Shown here: piece by piece, positions 43,562 through 50,692 of the stretch
Layout of the letters: every line of letters starts with the position of its first letter
Position numbering within the stretch: the stretch's first letter is position 1
Assembly (NCBI RefSeq): GCF_020010905.1
Contig: NZ_JAGJBY010000001.1
Span: 434,001-498,000 of the forward strand
Direction of reading: 5' to 3'
From: Streptomyces acidiscabies
GTDB lineage: Bacteria; Actinomycetota; Actinomycetes; Streptomycetales; Streptomycetaceae
DNA length: 64,000 nucleotides
Translations under genes and position numbers: made by a program
The notes under the pieces: generated by a model
The model's input: only the letters and a program-made list of their open reading frames with translations
Database searches by the model: none
What the model was told of the DNA's origin: nothing

Positions 43562-44977
43562 TGCCGTAGAGGCTGAGGACGAGGGTGCGTTCGGTGTGGG
43601 CTCGGCGGCGGCGGCGGTGTTGACGTACCCGGCAAGCTTGAGCGCACCGCGGATCAGGTCGCGGACGGCGGCGAGGACTGAGGGCGTGTTGTGGGTCCTG
43701 ACCTGGGACTTGTCCTCGTTGAAGGTCACATCCCGACACCAGTGGACGGTGTTCTCCACGGTCCAGTGCCCGCGAGCCCATGAAGCGATCTCGGCGGCAC
43801 TCGCTTCCTCGGCGGGCAGGTCGGTGATGGCGTAGACGGTCTCGCTGGACCACTTCTTCGCTCCGTAGAGACGGCGTCTGCGCTGGATGCGCAGGACCTG
43901 GGCCGCGTGGGGAAAGAGCAGGCCGTTGACGGTGACGACCTGGACGAGACGCTGTTCGTGGCGGCCGTGGCCGCGGGCGTCGTCACGGTGGATGACGGGG
44001 ATCTCCTTCCAGGGCAGGGCGTGGAGCTGACGGGCTTGGCCGCGCTGGTTGTTCTTGATGGTCAGCAGGTAGTGGGCGCCGCGTTCGTGCAGGTAGGTGG
44101 CGTGGTCGCGTTGGGCGTGGAGGGCGTCGGCGGTGACGACGGCCCCTTGAGATCGGCGTCGTCGAGCTGGTCGAGCAGGGGTTGGAACTCGGGGATTTCG
44201 TTGGTCTTCGCGCCGATCTCGCGGGAGGCGAGGGTGATGCCGTCGCCGTGCCGGACGGCGGAGAGCACGAAGACGCGGCTGCCGTCCGGGCGCTTCGCAC
44301 TGCGCAGGCACTTGCCGTCCACCGCGATGGCCCGGCGCCGGGAGCGCACCGGTTCGGCGCGGGCGGCCGCCCGGTGGGCGCGGCGCTGTTCGCGTTCGAT
44401 GCCGCCGTCGGGCATGAGCGGCTCGGGAGAGTGGGACACCGTGGACAGCAGGGGCCGCAGGTGGTCGTAGCCGGCCGCGCTGACCTCACCGGGATCGAGC
44501 CGCCCCAGAACGGTGCGCAAGGTCTTCTCGCTCGGGATCCGGTAGCGGCCGCGCAACGGATGGTAGGGCAGACCGAAAGCGGCCAGTTCCTCAGGCGTCG
44601 CACGTCGGCACCACTCCGCCGCCGCGGTGATGGAGTCATGGCCCGCCGGGGTCATCGCACAGACCACCAGGGCCAGCAGCGAGGAGACCCGGTAGCGCAC
44701 CCGCACGCCCCGCGAGGATCGGTGACCGACTCGAACTCGGCAACCAGGCCGCGGACTTTGGTCTCGCGCGGCATCCGAGCCGAGGGCCTCCAGGCGGGGC
44801 GCCGGAGAGACGGGAACGACGGCAGGGGATGATGGAGGAACGAACACGGCACCTTCGTGGATCTTGCAGCGTAGAGAACTCCATGATCCACAGGTGCCGT
44901 GTTCATCTGCTTCCGAGGCCCGCCAGCATGATCAACCGGCCCAGGCCGGGGCGATCCGGGCAAACGCCGGGGCCCTG
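43518..44977. mobile_element. ISAs1-family insertion sequence (1,460 bp)
   Basis: The terminal inverted repeats begin CAGGGCCCCGGCGTTTGCCC and are identical over 22 bp. The flanks are a perfect 10-bp direct repeat, GGGCCGGGGT, at 43508-43517 and 44978-44987. CAGGG ends and 8-10 bp duplications fit the ISAs1 family. A hairpin-like AACACGGCACCT pair lies at 44843-44905, upstream of the transposase. The transposase is frameshifted. Confidence 0.9.
43554..44852 (-). pseudogene. ISAs1-family transposase, three frameshifts
   Basis: Assembled from three frames on the minus strand. The N terminus is VRGLVAEFESVTDPRG. The middle is VRYRVSSLLALVVCAMTPAG, PLRGRYRIPSEKTLRTVLGR, RAIAVDGKCLRSAKR (DDE region) and GAKTNEIPEFQPLLDQLDDA. 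The C-terminal half is AVVTADALHAQRD, YLLTIKNNQRG, RGHWTVENTVHWCRDVTFNE. Frame breaks fall near 44710, 44144 and 43610, each in a G or GCC run. The protein should end LVLSLYGIT with stop at 43554-43556. Either an inactive copy or sequence errors in homopolymers; the ends look recent and could be moved by a related transposase. Confidence 0.85.
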
Positions 44978-44998
44978 GGGCCGGGGTAGCTGGGCGGG

Positions 44999-45659
44999 TC
45001 ACCTGGTGACGTGCCACCACTGGTCGGCGTACTGCTCTCCGCACGAGATCTGGGCCGTGGGGCTGTTCTGGTCGGTTCCCTGGGCCATCAGGCATTTCGC
45101 GTTGGCCGTGTTGCGGAGCATGAAGTGGCCTGCTCTGTCGCCGGTTCCCCAGAGGACTTGCCAGTGGGCGTTCGGGCTTGTGGTGCAGGGGAGTTGGGGG
45201 ACCGGGGCGGAGTTTTCCGTGCCGGTGGGTTAGGCAGCGGGTGCTGTGGTTGTTGCGTAGGGCTCGGGCCTCGCTGTTGTCGTGTCCTGTGGGGAGGGTC
45301 CAGGTGCGGTCGGGGGTTTTCGTGCAGGTTGCCAGGACGGGGACCAGGCCGGGGGCTGTGCCGGGGGCTCGTAGGCAGAGGCCGCTGTCGTCGTTCACCA
45401 AGTTGCCGGTGAGGGTTGTGTCCGTGCGGGTCGTCTCTGTCGCCGAACTCGTCGATGTGTCCGGGGTGTTGGCGGGTGTGTCCTTCTTGCCTGAGCCGCC
45501 GCTCAGTAGGACTACCGCCAGGGTTGTGCCGAAGACTATGCCTACGACGCAGGCCGCGAGGATCGTCATGCGGTTGTCGTGGACGTTGATCTGGAGGTTG
45601 CCTGAGCCTTCCTGGATGGCTCCTGGGCCGTGGAAGGTGCTCTTTCTTCGCCGGTTCAC
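44999..45659 (-). pseudogene. Membrane protein with RHIM-like motif and RICIN-type lectin domain, frameshifted
   Basis: It starts with GTG 45659, overlapping the stop of the upstream gene (GTGA). The N terminus VNRRRKSTFHGPGAIQEGSG continues NLQINVHDN, a Gln/Gly/Asn motif shared with the neighbour's C terminus. A transmembrane helix (MTILAACVVGIVFGTTLAVV) and Thr/Ser linker follow, then a ricin-B-like domain (LVNDDSGLCLRAPGTAPGLV, RTWTLP, FMLRNTANAKCLMAQG, QWWHVTR). The reading frame shifts by one base near 45230 in a CCC run. It ends 12 bp from the IS target duplication. A functional protein of about 220 residues is expected if the shift is a sequence error. Confidence 0.7.
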
Positions 45660-46042
45660 TGATGCGGACCGAACCTGTTCACCTGGATGTTGTCGTTGCC
45701 GTGCTGGATGGCGGTGTTGCCCAGGAAGAGGTTGCCGTGGATTCCGGGGTTGTTGAACTCTCGCACCAGAGCCTTTAGTTGGGCTTCCAGGGCGGCTCGC
45801 TCTGCCGGGGGCAGGTCCTCCAGTAGGTCTTCTGTTCGCGTGCGCCAGGCTGCTGCCGTTTCCTCTCCTCTCCCCGCTGTGCGGTCGAGGCGTTCCCTTT
45901 GTGCCGCTTCTCGCTCTGCGTTGCCTCGGCCCAGGGTGCTTGCCAGGCGGTCCCTGAATGTCGTCCATGCGTCTGTTCCGGCGGCCTGGGCGACTGCTGT
46001 TCCCACGGATGCGGCTAGGGCCAGGGTTGCTTCGTCCAGCAT
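45656..46042 (-). CDS. Helical protein with C-terminal RHIM-like amyloid motif
   Basis: 128 residues from ATG 46042, preceded by AAGGGGAA. The first ~100 residues are helical: LDEATLALAASVGTAVAQAA, TDAWTTFRDRLASTLGRGN, and a charged segment with LLEDLPPAERAALEAQLKAL. This is the kind of domain found ahead of NB-ARC/TPR signalling proteins in Streptomyces, as I recall it. The C terminus LFLGNTAIQHGNDNIQVNRF has an IQxG core like RHIM/BASS amyloid signalling motifs. It is coupled to the lectin-like gene bearing the matching motif. I infer an adaptor or effector in a two-protein assembly; unproven. Confidence 0.7.
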   Translation of the reverse strand: MLDEATLALAASVGTAVAQAAGTDAWTTFRDRLASTLGRGNAEREAAQRERLDRTAGRGEETAAAWRTRTEDLLEDLPPAERAALEAQLKALVREFNNPGIHGNLFLGNTAIQHGNDNIQVNRFGPHQ

Positions 46043-46483
46043 GACGTTCCCCTTCGTCGTGGGCGTCAACGGTAGTCCTGTGTGGGGGGTGATGGGAGCG
46101 GAACGGGGGCTGGATGTTGGGGAGTTCGTTGTGTCGGTGGGTTGGGGGCGTTCTGCGTGATTTACCAGGTCAGGGTGGTTGTCAGTTGGCGTCTGCGGTG
46201 GGTGTTCGGGGAGTGGGGGCGGTGAGGGCTTGGGGTGGGTCGGGGGTGCCGGGGTGCGGCGAGCCCGTCGCGGACGGTGTTGGCCAGTGGGGTAGATCGA
46301 GCCGTGCGCTGCTGTCTTCGTAAGCGACGGGCTGCGCCGCACCCCCGGCACCCCGCTTCCCGCCGTACGCGACTCACCCGCCATGCCGGTGCGGCGGGGC
46401 GAGCCCGCCGATTGCGGCTCTCCCGCCGTACAGGTCAGGCGGGGACGGGCTCTCCGTTCGCGACTCTCCCGCCGTGCGGGGGG
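46043..46483. other. Non-coding region with imperfect inverted repeat
   Basis: No gene was recognised. An imperfect inverted repeat joins 46241-46271 and 46324-46355 (CGGGGGTGCCGGGG.. / ..CCCCCGGCACCCCG) around a 52-bp loop. Several short repeats of GCGACTCTCCCGCCGT type follow at 46370-46480. It may be a remnant mobile element. Confidence 0.45.
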
Positions 46484-46775
46484 GCGCCGATACGGGGATG
46501 GCATCCGCACGAAAGTGGCCACCGAGGGTCGTGCGGCACGCGGGGTCAGGGGGGCGGCACCGTGTCGGAACACGACTCTGGGGACGTACGGTTCGGTACG
46601 CGTTGGGGGCGTCTCGGGGTTGAGGTTGTTCGATATCGCGTCCGCGCGGGGTTCTGGCGATGCACTATGAGGGGCGATGGCATCTTCAGGGAGGGACAGC
46701 GAGGGAGAAATATCCGTTTCTCTGGAAGTAACGGATTCCGGGCTGACGGCGGAGTAAAGCACCAGGTCGGGGTCT
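46484..46775 (+). promoter_or_regulatory. CRISPR leader, copy 1
   Basis: About 290 bp that closely matches 49388-49668, ending immediately before the first repeat. Shared blocks include CGTACGGTTCGG, GCGTTGGGGGCGTCTCGGGG, CACTATGAGGGGCGATGGCA and TTCTCTGGAAGT. It should contain the array promoter and integration signals. ORFs read through it on either strand are not credible. Confidence 0.75.
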
Positions 46776-46926
46776 GTGGTCCCCGCGCGTGCGGGGGTGG
46801 TCCCAGGTCCAGCTGCCACCCGCCGTTCATCCGGGCGTGGTCCCCGCGCGTGCGGGGGTGGTCCCGAGCCGGCGACCTACACCCCGCCGCCGTTCCCGTG
46901 GTCCCCGCGCGTGCGGGGGTGAGTAT
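46776..46926 (+). CRISPR. Type I-E-like CRISPR array 1 (3 repeats, 2 spacers)
   Basis: 29-bp repeats at 46776-46804 and 46837-46865 are identical, with palindromic core CCCCGCGCGTGCGGGG and end GTGGTCCC. The third (46898-46926) loses its last bases (GAGTAT). Spacers at 46805-46836 and 46866-46897 are both 32 bp. The degenerate last repeat and leader position give plus-strand orientation. No cas genes are in the window. Confidence 0.9.
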
Positions 46927-47085
46927 CCGCCTCGCTTCCAGTTGTCCGAGGTCCGGTTGGCGGAGGAGTTCGGGGTGAACCGGGACACCGTGCGGAACGC
47001 GACGCGGTCGTTGCGGGAGAAGGGGTGGATCACGACGACTCCGGCGTTGGGGTCGTTCGTGGCGGATGAGCGGCCGAGGGGCTGA
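46915..47085 (+). pseudogene. GntR-family regulator fragment
   Basis: In-frame residues GEYPPRFQLSEVRLAEEFGV, NRDTVRNATRSLREKGW, ITTTPALGSFVADERPRG form a GntR winged-helix domain ending in a stop at 47085. Its 5' part is missing: the reading runs straight into the last CRISPR repeat, with no start codon or ribosome site. The rest of the regulator (ligand domain) is absent; short GntR-like proteins of this kind exist in Streptomyces, but the 5' truncation argues for a remnant. Confidence 0.65.
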
Positions 47086-47179
47086 GCTTGGGGTGGGTTG
47101 CCCCGTCCGTATGCCGTGGGGGCGGCGTACGGACGGGGCGGGGAGGGCACGGTGAGCTGCTGTCCGCCGTGCCGTGGAT

Positions 47180-47281
47180 TCAGGGAGGCGGCGGGCCGTT
47201 CGAGGCGATCCCCCAGACCAGCGCCGACGCCATCGACAGCAGGACCGTGACGTAGGCGATCGTGCGCCAGCGGTCGTTCAC
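47180..47281 (-). CDS. 33-residue single-helix membrane peptide
   Basis: VNDRWRTIAYVTVLLSMASA followed by LVWGIASNGPPPP. GTG 47281 overlaps the stop of the upstream DUF6415-like gene (GTGA), which supports real translation. One transmembrane helix with a proline tail. Too short for most gene callers. Function unknown. Confidence 0.55.
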   Translation of the reverse strand: MNDRWRTIAYVTVLLSMASALVWGIASNGPPPP

Positions 47282-47811
47282 GGGGTCGCCCTCGGGATCA
47301 GCTCCTCGTAGTGCTCGCACAGGGCGTTCAGGGAGTGGGCCAGGCGCAGGGCCCTGCGGTACTCGCCCTGCGGGTGCGGACCGGTGCCGAGCTTCTGGCG
47401 GGCCTCACCGATACAGGCCAGGCAGCAGTAACGCAGGACGCTGTCCTTGCCGAGCTTCAGGGCGGCTGCCTCGACCTCCGGGAGGAGGAGGTGGAGGTGG
47501 CCGCGGAGGGTTTCGATCAGGGTGGGGAGGTCCGGGGGCGGGGGCGTTGCCGGGTTGCCCTTGTCGTCGAGGAGCCTCGCCAGGGTCGTACGCATGGTCG
47601 TCAGGTCCGGCGGGGTGGTGCAGCGGGGGCAGGCGCAGGGGGCGGTTCGGGTGGGGAAGAGGGGCGGGGGGTTCTTGGGGTCGATGCGGAAGGTGCGGGG
47701 GCCCTGGTCTTCGGTGACCGTGCCGTGGCGGTCGACCTTGTAGACGTGGAGGGTCAGGCCGGGGTGCGGAGGGCGGGGGCCGTCCGGGGGCTCGGCGGTA
47801 CGGTTGGGCAT
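47278..47811 (-). CDS. DUF6415-like hypothetical protein
   Basis: 177 residues from ATG 47811. The N-terminal ~75 residues are Pro/Thr/Arg-rich with a Cys pair (CACPRC). The C-terminal part is helical: LPTLIETLRGHLHLLLPEVE, LRYCCLACIGEARQKLG, EYRRALRLAHSLNALCEHYE. It resembles streptomycete DUF6415 proteins, recognised from pattern only. It is coupled to the 33-residue membrane peptide. Probably a regulatory cargo gene of the island. Confidence 0.6.
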   Translation of the reverse strand: MPNRTAEPPDGPRPPHPGLTLHVYKVDRHGTVTEDQGPRTFRIDPKNPPPLFPTRTAPCACPRCTTPPDLTTMRTTLARLLDDKGNPATPPPPDLPTLIETLRGHLHLLLPEVEAAALKLGKDSVLRYCCLACIGEARQKLGTGPHPQGEYRRALRLAHSLNALCEHYEELIPRATP

Positions 47812-48075
47812 GTTGGCGTGGCCCTTTCGGTACGGGAGGAAGGCGTCGACCACGCCCCGGGGCCGTCGCGAGCGGTCGCCGGGGTTTTGTGGTCGGGTGC
47901 GGAACAACGGTCCTCGGTGTGCTGTCGGGTGCGCAATAGAATCTGCTTCGATTCAGCCCTGCCGAGAAAAATGGCAATTGCCAAAGCGAACGCATGGCTT
48001 CCGTGGCGCCCGACTGGCTGCCACGCTGTGCACATCGCGGGTCACCGTGAGCGCATACGCGAGAACGGAGAGCAC
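47812..48075. other. Divergent intergenic region
   Basis: 264 bp between the divergent DUF6415-like and XRE genes. It includes an AT-richer stretch at 47930-47995 (AATAGAATCTGCTTCGATTC, GAAAAATGGCAATTGCCAAA) with palindrome TGGCAATTGCCA (47971-47982), a candidate operator/promoter zone. No gene was seen. Confidence 0.45.
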
Positions 48076-48948
48076 ATGGCCGCTCGGCCACAGCCAACCG
48101 CCCGGCGTATCGGTCTCGGCCACGAGCTGAGGCAGCTACGCAAGGAGGCTGGTCTGACCCTTGCTCAGGCTGTCGATGGACTGAGTTGTGACGAGAGCAC
48201 GCTCCAGCGCGTCGAGACCGGCTGGAAGTCCTTCCGGCAGGCAGGCCACCTGCGGGAATTGCTGGAGCGGTACGGCATCACGGACGACAGGCAGGTCGAC
48301 AGGCTGATCGTCCTCCAGCGTGAGTCGTCCAGCCGCGAGTGGTGGTCGGACGGCAGCACGAACATGCTGTCGGGAATGCCGAGGTTTCTGGGCATCGAGG
48401 CGGCGGCGCGTGAGATCCGGACCTTCCACCCGCAGGTCGTCCCTGGCCTCATCCAGAGCCATTCATACGCGCAGGCCGTACATGAACTACACAAGCCCAT
48501 CGACGAGATGACGACCGAGTTCGTGCAGCAGAGCGTGCACATGCGCATGAAGCGGCAGGAGGCGCTGACCCGGAGCGACAGCCCCGTGAAGCTCTGGGCC
48601 ATCCTCCACGAACCGGCCCTGCGCTATCCCGTGGGCGGTGCGGATGTCATGCGTGACCAGTACGAACAGCTCCTGAGCCTGGAGGAGTTGGAGAACGTCA
48701 CACTGCAGGTGCTTCCGCAAGGCGAGCCCGGGTACGTAGCGTTTCACGACATCAGCATCATGATCCTGAGCGAAGGGCTGCCGACGACCATCCAGAGCGA
48801 CACAGCGATGCGCACCGTCGCCGTCTCCGACAAGCCTCGCGAAGTGAACCGGTTCTCCCGGATGTTCGACGCGATGGCCTCGAACGCGCTTCCCCCTCGG
48901 GACACCCCGAAGTTTCTGCACCGACTAGCACGAGAGAGCGCAGCATGA
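48076..48948 (+). CDS. XRE/Scr1-type regulator with DUF5753 domain
   Basis: 290 residues from ATG 48076 after GGAG. N-terminal HTH (about 15-70: LGHELRQLRKEAGLTLAQAV). The C-terminal DUF5753 domain has LGIEAAAREIRTFHPQVVPG, LIQSHSYAQAVHELHKP, AILHEPALRYPVGG, and VLPQGEPGYVAFHDISIMIL. Such proteins pair with small DUF397 proteins in Streptomyces (whiJ/scr1-scr2-like, compared to toxin-antitoxin pairs) and act in development or metabolism control. ATGA overlap with the DUF397 gene. Start context fits; upstream in-frame sequence is non-coding. Confidence 0.92.
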   Translation: MAARPQPTARRIGLGHELRQLRKEAGLTLAQAVDGLSCDESTLQRVETGWKSFRQAGHLRELLERYGITDDRQVDRLIVLQRESSSREWWSDGSTNMLSGMPRFLGIEAAAREIRTFHPQVVPGLIQSHSYAQAVHELHKPIDEMTTEFVQQSVHMRMKRQEALTRSDSPVKLWAILHEPALRYPVGGADVMRDQYEQLLSLEELENVTLQVLPQGEPGYVAFHDISIMILSEGLPTTIQSDTAMRTVAVSDKPREVNRFSRMFDAMASNALPPRDTPKFLHRLARESAA

Positions 48949-49169
48949 ACCGCCACCCCATCACGGTCAAAGCATCCAGCCTGGCAGGAGTGGCCTGGGT
49001 GAAGTCCTCCTACAGCAACGGCGGCGGCAACTGCGTAGAAGCCACCCCCCTCCCCACCGCCATCGCCCTCCGCGACTCCAAGAACCCCGACGGCCCGGCT
49101 CTCCTGATGCCGCCCGCCGCCTTCCGCACCTTCCTCACCGGCGTCCGCGACGGCCGCTTCTCCGCCTGA
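48945..49169 (+). CDS. DUF397 domain protein
   Basis: 74 residues. Typical DUF397 pattern: WVKSSYSNGGGNCVEATPLP, then IALRDSKNPDGPALLMPPAA followed by FRTFLTGVRDGRF. Small partner of the upstream XRE/DUF5753 regulator, with the start overlapping its stop by ATGA. In known pairs one member modulates the other's DNA binding. Confidence 0.93.
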   Translation: MNRHPITVKASSLAGVAWVKSSYSNGGGNCVEATPLPTAIALRDSKNPDGPALLMPPAAFRTFLTGVRDGRFSA

Positions 49170-49387
49170 CGCCTCTCGCGTCACGGGGTCCTGAGCCGTC
49201 GAGCGACCCGGCCCAGGACCCCGCCCCCGAGCAGGACCGCGCGGCGGACGCGGAACTCGCGCGCCGGCTTGGTGGTGCGGGGTGAACTCTGGTGTGTACG
49301 GGGCTGAGGTTCACGTGGGGGTGCAACCGTCCAACTGACGGCAGGGGATGGGCGGGGGCCGAGGGTCTGGGCCTCGTGCGGGGTTCG
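49170..49387. other. Gap before the second CRISPR leader
   Basis: No gene was recognised. A weak palindrome GGTCCTGAGCCGTCG/GGACCCCG lies near 49185-49225. The sequence becomes leader-like from about 49388. Confidence 0.35.
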
Positions 49388-49668
49388 TCGCCGGTACGGG
49401 GATGGCATCCACGCGAAAGCGGCCACCGGGGGTTCGTGGGGCACGCGGGGTCAGGGGCCGGAGCACGAGTCTGGGAGCGTACGGTTCGGGACGCGTTGGG
49501 GGCGTCTCGGGGTAGGGGTTGTGCGGTATCGCGTCCGCGCGAGGTTCTGGCGGTGCACTATGAGGGGCGATGGCATCTTCAGGGAGGGACAGCGAGGGAT
49601 AAATGTCCGCTTCTCTGGAAGTGACGGATTCCGGGCTGCCGGCGGAGTAAAGCATCAGGTCGGGGTCT
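49388..49668 (+). promoter_or_regulatory. CRISPR leader, copy 2
   Basis: About 280 bp, near-identical to 46484-46775 with scattered substitutions and small gaps (for example GGGAGGGACAGCGAGGGATAA against ..GAGAA). It ends at the first repeat of array 2. Same orientation as copy 1. Confidence 0.75.
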
Positions 49669-49804
49669 GTGGTCCCCGCGCGTGCGGGGGTGGTCCCGTG
49701 GCGGTCGTGACCGCCCCTGTCCTCGCCCTGTAATCCCCGCGCGTGCGGGGATGTTCCCGGAGCCTGGCTTCAGCAGTGGTCCCCGCCCGCGCGGGAATAC
49801 CCCC
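49669..49804 (+). CRISPR. Type I-E-like CRISPR array 2, decaying (3 repeats, 1 full spacer)
   Basis: Repeat 1 (49669-49697) equals array 1 repeats. Repeat 2 (49730-49758) differs at three positions (GTAATCCCC..GATGTTCCC). Repeat 3 (49776-49804) is more degraded. Spacer 1 is 32 bp (49698-49729). The second interval is only 17 bp (49759-49775), so part of a spacer was lost. No cas genes nearby. Confidence 0.85.
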
Positions 49805-49890
49805 TACCCCGCCAACCCCACCGCATACTCCCCCCACCAAACCCCCGCCCCCGGCCCACCCCGACACCCCCCGTCCGACTCCCCCGGCCT

Positions 49891-50644
49891 CTAGATCCAC
49901 AGGTACGCATCCACATCCGCCTCCCCCGTGTCCGCAGTCGGAGGCACCCCCAACGCCCGCCCCGGCGGATTGCACCACGCGTCCGGGCCCGCGTACGGGC
50001 CGTTGCCGTTGCGGCTTGTGTCGATCACGAAGTGGGGGGTGCCGCCCAGGGTGTTGGACAGGCGGCGGGCGTACGTCAGGACTGTCGGTGTCGTGTGGAA
50101 GTTGGAGACGTTTAGAGAGAAGCCGTCCGCTCGTGAGATCCCCGCTTGGTTCAACGCCCTTGCCAGCCACGGCAGGTCGGTGATCCAGACCGGGTGGCCG
50201 GCGTCCAGGTAGACCCGTGTGCCGGTGTGGGATTTCAGGCGGTACACGGCGTACGAGAGGAGCGCCAGGCGTTCCTTCAGGCTGGCCGCCTTGCAGCCGG
50301 ACAGCGCTTGAGGCACCGCGTCCGGTTCCAGGATTACCCAGGCGGCCCGGTCGGCCAGGCCCTCCGCGAAGGAGTCGATGTACGTCCGGTAGTCGGTCGC
50401 GCCCCCGGACTAGAAGGAGCCGCAGTCCCGGTTCGGGATGTTGTACGCGACCAGAATCGCGAACCGGACCGAAGCCGACGCCGCAGAGGTCAGTCTCCGG
50501 GCCGGGGTTGGAGTCCGTCAGCCAACTCGCCTGCGGATCATGGGAGATGCGTTCGATGCGTGCCGCGTCGGCCAGGCGACCGGCCTCGCGGAACTCAACT
50601 ACCTGGCGGGCCGCCGCCGTGTCAGGGTCGGTCCAGAACGCCAC
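49891..50644 (-). pseudogene. Glycoside hydrolase family 6 (cellulase/cellobiohydrolase) remnant
   Basis: Minus-strand pieces: FWTDPDTAAARQVVEFREAG, RISHDPQASWLTDSNPG, then after a frameshift near 50495 ILVAYNIPNRDCGSF, an in-frame TAG at 50410-50412, then TDYRTYIDSFAEGL, WVILEPDAVPQALSGCK, VYLDAGHPVWITDLPWLARA, FVIDTSRNGNGPYAGPDAWC, NPPGRALG. These are GH6 landmarks, including the ILEPDA acid region and the DTSRNG loop. No signal peptide remains, so the 5' end is also lost. Broken by at least three lesions. Confidence 0.88.
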
Positions 50645-50692
50645 GGATGAGTGCACACACCGAACCCAGCAACAACCCCGCCGCACACTTCC

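Noticed and set aside
44062..44847. Minus-strand 261-codon ORF starting MFVPPSSP as an intact gene
   Set aside because: Only its middle matches an ISAs1 transposase; the ends belong to other frames, so it is part of a frameshifted pseudogene.
45656..46819. 387-codon reading that starts in the CRISPR leader
   Set aside because: The upstream 260 codons translate leader and repeat DNA; only the part from ATG 46042 has a ribosome site and coding character.
49655..50686. 343-codon minus-strand ORF across the GH6 locus and array 2
   Set aside because: It joins one frame of a broken GH6 gene to translated CRISPR repeats.
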